A stretch of DNA of 9,025 bases from Candidatus Desantisiibacteriota bacterium (lineage in GTDB: Bacteria > JACRDZ01). Positions 7,013 through 9,025 of the stretch are shown here, piece after piece. The translations under genes were made by a program, and so were the position numbers. The stretch lies in the NCBI GenBank assembly GCA_016209155.1, contig JACQWU010000071.1, positions 1-9,025 of the forward strand, given 5' to 3'. Each line of letters begins with the position of its first letter. Positions within the stretch are counted from its first letter, which is position 1. Below the pieces are notes generated by a model. The model saw only the letters and a program-made list of their open reading frames with translations. It had not been told where the DNA came from and searched no databases.

Positions 7013-7936
7013 TTATTTTATTTCATTTAATACTTTCTCTCTATCCGCTTTTGCAAGTGACAGACTTGTTCCCACTTCGTCAACAATTTTTGTACCTTCA
7101 TCAGAAAGAGCAAACTCAATAAATTCCTTTACTAATTTTTTAGGTTTGCCTTTTACAAAAAAATAATTTTTTCTTGTTGCAGGGTATCTTCCCGCCCTTA
7201 TTGCTTTTACTGCTTCATCACGGTTGGTGTACACTTCATCAGAATCAGCAATCCCGTTTTCATTTGAATCAATAGGCACTATCCTTGCCCCGCTTACTAT
7301 AGAGCCGTCTCTGGTAAAAATATAGCTGAAATTGTTATATCCAATACCGATTGGATCTCTTGTTGCCGCCTCAAGTAAACCCGGGTCACCATAAATTCCA
7401 ACACCTCTTAAATCTTCCTGCTTTTTGCCAAAATATGCTGCCCATGAAGCAGCGGCGCCGCAGGCATCTGAACGTGTATAAACATGTAATTTTTTATTTA
7501 CTTTACGTTTAACTATACTATCCCAGGTTGTCACCAGCCCTGAAGCATAAATATCTATCCAACCCTGTTTCTTTATACCTTTTTTCAGCAAATCCTGCAA
7601 TACCGGATTTTTATTGCTTACTACAGGGAAAACAGCATCATGCAAAACATATACAGGTAAAATTCCTTTTTTCATTTCTGACGGATCAACTTCTCGGGAA
7701 ACCATTCCTATATCAACAAGACCGAAAATAGCATCAGACGCGCCTTTACCCGCGCCCCCTGCTGAAACATCGATTTTTACACCGGGATGCTTTTTCTGAA
7801 ACGCCTCACTCCATGCCACAGCAGTAGGATAAATTGCCCATGCACCGGAAAGCGTTATTGCATCCTCCGCCCTTAAAATACCGCCTGATATCAAGATAAA
7901 ACTTATCATCAATAAACCGCTAATTATTTTTTTCAT
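7013..7936 (-). CDS. pstS: Periplasmic phosphate-binding protein PstS
   Basis: This protein captures phosphate in the periplasm and delivers it to PstC-PstA. The 307 residues begin with a signal peptide (MKK, hydrophobic core 4-20, likely cleavage after LRA at residue 23). The mature protein has the PBP-like features of this family: SGAWAIYPTAVAWSEAF (30-46) in place of the usual GSTTVYP loop, SAGGAGKGASDAIFGLVDIG (58-77), TRSDACGAAASW (154-165) in the region that binds phosphate in PstS, and IGIGYNN (196-202). DSNENGIADSDE (223-234) fits an EF-hand-type loop (Asp1, Asn3, Asn5, Gly6, Asp9, Glu12). ATG has AAAGGAG 8 nt upstream; this site overlaps the stop codon of the porin frame, so the two are in one operon and may be translationally coupled. 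The binding loop differs from classical PstS, so a related oxyanion is possible, but the pst context makes phosphate most likely. Confidence 0.93.
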   Translation of the reverse strand: MKKIISGLLMISFILISGGILRAEDAITLSGAWAIYPTAVAWSEAFQKKHPGVKIDVSAGGAGKGASDAIFGLVDIGMVSREVDPSEMKKGILPVYVLHDAVFPVVSNKNPVLQDLLKKGIKKQGWIDIYASGLVTTWDSIVKRKVNKKLHVYTRSDACGAAASWAAYFGKKQEDLRGVGIYGDPGLLEAATRDPIGIGYNNFSYIFTRDGSIVSGARIVPIDSNENGIADSDEVYTNRDEAVKAIRAGRYPATRKNYFFVKGKPKKLVKEFIEFALSDEGTKIVDEVGTSLSLAKADREKVLNEIK

Positions 7937-7949
7937 TTTATCATCTCCT

Positions 7950-9025
7950 TTAAAATTGTAAAGTTACCTGCCCGATAAAAGCATTATTTTTTATATTTTT
8001 AACTTTCTCATCTTTTCGTTCATAATTAATCTGTAAAAATGCCCATTTATTAAAATACCAGTTCACACCATAAGTATAAACATCGGTTTCATCCTTTTGA
8101 ACTTTATCCTTACCGTTTGTATTTGGATCATAACTATCATATTTCAATACGCCCTGAAACGTTTTAGGAATAAAAAAATAACCGGTTTGAATATACCATC
8201 CATCCCTATTGATTATATCATCTTTACCTTTTATATATTCACCCTTTATTGAAATATCCTCTTTTACAAAAGCAATTTCAGCTCCTGACCTAATTCGAGT
8301 AGCTTTCTTTGTCAGGGCACTCGATAAAGTATAACTTCCGTTATAATATGAACCGCCAATAGATATTTCCTTCAAAGGATGAAAAACCAATCTCCCGACT
8401 AAATCTTTTCGATTATTCAAGTCTGGTTTATTTGTACCTGAACCATTAAATACTCCAAAAGCATAATCAATCGGACCAAAACCTTCTCCTATTAAAATGT
8501 TTCCACCTGCCTGAATCCCGACATCACGGCCATTCTGGTTGCCAATTACATCTTTCCCGCGCGCCGCCAATGCTTCAACTACCTGAGATCTATTAATCGT
8601 CTCCAATTTTGTGTTTGAATTTAAATTTTCCTGACTAAAAGGAATAAAAAATTGTCCAAAGTTTATTCGCAGGGATGAATTAACCTTAAAACCCAAAATC
8701 GCGTCTAACAATAATGGACCTGATGTAGGGAAATCAGATGTTTTAGGAGTAACTTTATTAACAACCTTATCGGTTTTTCCATCACTATCTTCATCTTCAG
8801 TTGTTAATGTCGTCGAAGTTACACTGGTAACCGCCGCTTTATTTTTATAATCTCCCCCAAACTCAAACTGAGTCCGGTAATCAAACCGTTCAGTAATATC
8901 TCATTGGATATTAAACCTGGCCCGCCTGATATCAAAAGTATCATTAATACTCTTGTCATTTCGATAACGCAATTGTGTGTAACCGCTTATCTTGATCGGC
9001 TTACCTGCAATCACGACAAACTCCT
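7950..9025 (-). pseudogene. Phosphate-selective porin (Porin_O_P type), in-frame TGA, 5' end outside window
   Basis: This is the outer-membrane beta-barrel expected to admit phosphate or other anions to the periplasm. One frame runs from the window edge to TAA at 7950 but has a TGA at 8901-8903. Before it are 40 codons with ISGYTQLRYRND and DIRRARFNIQ; after it come DITERFDYRTQFEFGG, LLDAILGFKVNSSLRINFGQ and FFIPFSQENL, RDVGIQAGG, YAFGVFNGSG, and alternating strands to the C-terminus VTLQF. The terminal Phe is the usual outer-membrane barrel signal. The order matches OprO/OprP-type porins, where a Gly usually stands at the stop position; GGA to TGA would explain it. The downstream piece has only internal starts (for example TTG at 8711) and would lack a signal peptide. 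It is the first visible gene of the operon, 13 nt before pstS. DEDSDGKTD (8769-8795) is a calcium-loop-like insertion. The signal peptide and promoter should lie beyond 9025. Confidence 0.85.

Noticed and set aside
7528-7799. Plus-strand open frames over pstS (7528-7731, 7614-7799) and pstC (6153-6341)
   Set aside because: They are shadows of the strongly supported pst genes and show no family features.
8901-8903. TGA read as glycine (genetic code 25), which would restore the porin frame
   Set aside because: TGA also ends pstC just before the pstA ribosome site, and it ends pstA and the first gene. The rapA break is a frame change that recoding does not repair. Code 25 is known from lineages without an outer membrane, unlike this porin-bearing operon.

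Overview
The window is AT-rich DNA from a Gram-negative bacterium. The evidence for an outer membrane is a phosphate-selective-porin-type beta-barrel gene upstream of a periplasmic phosphate-binding protein. The dispersed GTAGGGCAAG-type palindromic repeats and the AT-rich codon use suggest an uncultured environmental lineage. I cannot name the phylum from sequence alone.

Left part (1-3785, + strand). An unrecognised, possibly beta-propeller-like protein is open from base 1, so its 5' end lies outside the window. It is followed after 25 nt by a RapA-type SNF2/Swi2 ATPase (RNA polymerase recycling factor). The rapA gene is broken. The N-terminal lobe (1133-2092) and the C-terminal lobe (2064-3785) are in different frames, and about 15 conserved residues are missing at the junction. 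This is best explained by an internal deletion of roughly 44 bp.

Right part (3871-9025, - strand, convergent with rapA). This is a phosphate acquisition operon, transcribed from right to left: phosphate-selective porin (Porin_O_P type), pstS, pstC, pstA, pstB. Together these genes would move phosphate across the outer membrane (porin), bind it in the periplasm (PstS) and import it at the cost of ATP (PstC-PstA-PstB). The porin frame carries one in-frame TGA where the family normally has glycine, and its 5' end is beyond the window. PstS has an EF-hand-like loop. PstB has an extra C-terminal domain of the TusA/SirA (sulfur-carrier) fold, an unexpected fusion. No phoU is seen after pstB.

Two copies of a 70-80 bp palindromic repeat sit in the two long intercistronic gaps of the pst operon (pstS-pstC and pstA-pstB). 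Each has inverted ends and two internal hairpins. The most notable items are the PstB-TusA fusion, the two independently disrupted genes (rapA and porin), and the placement of the repeats. I did not find a clear new defence or mobile system.
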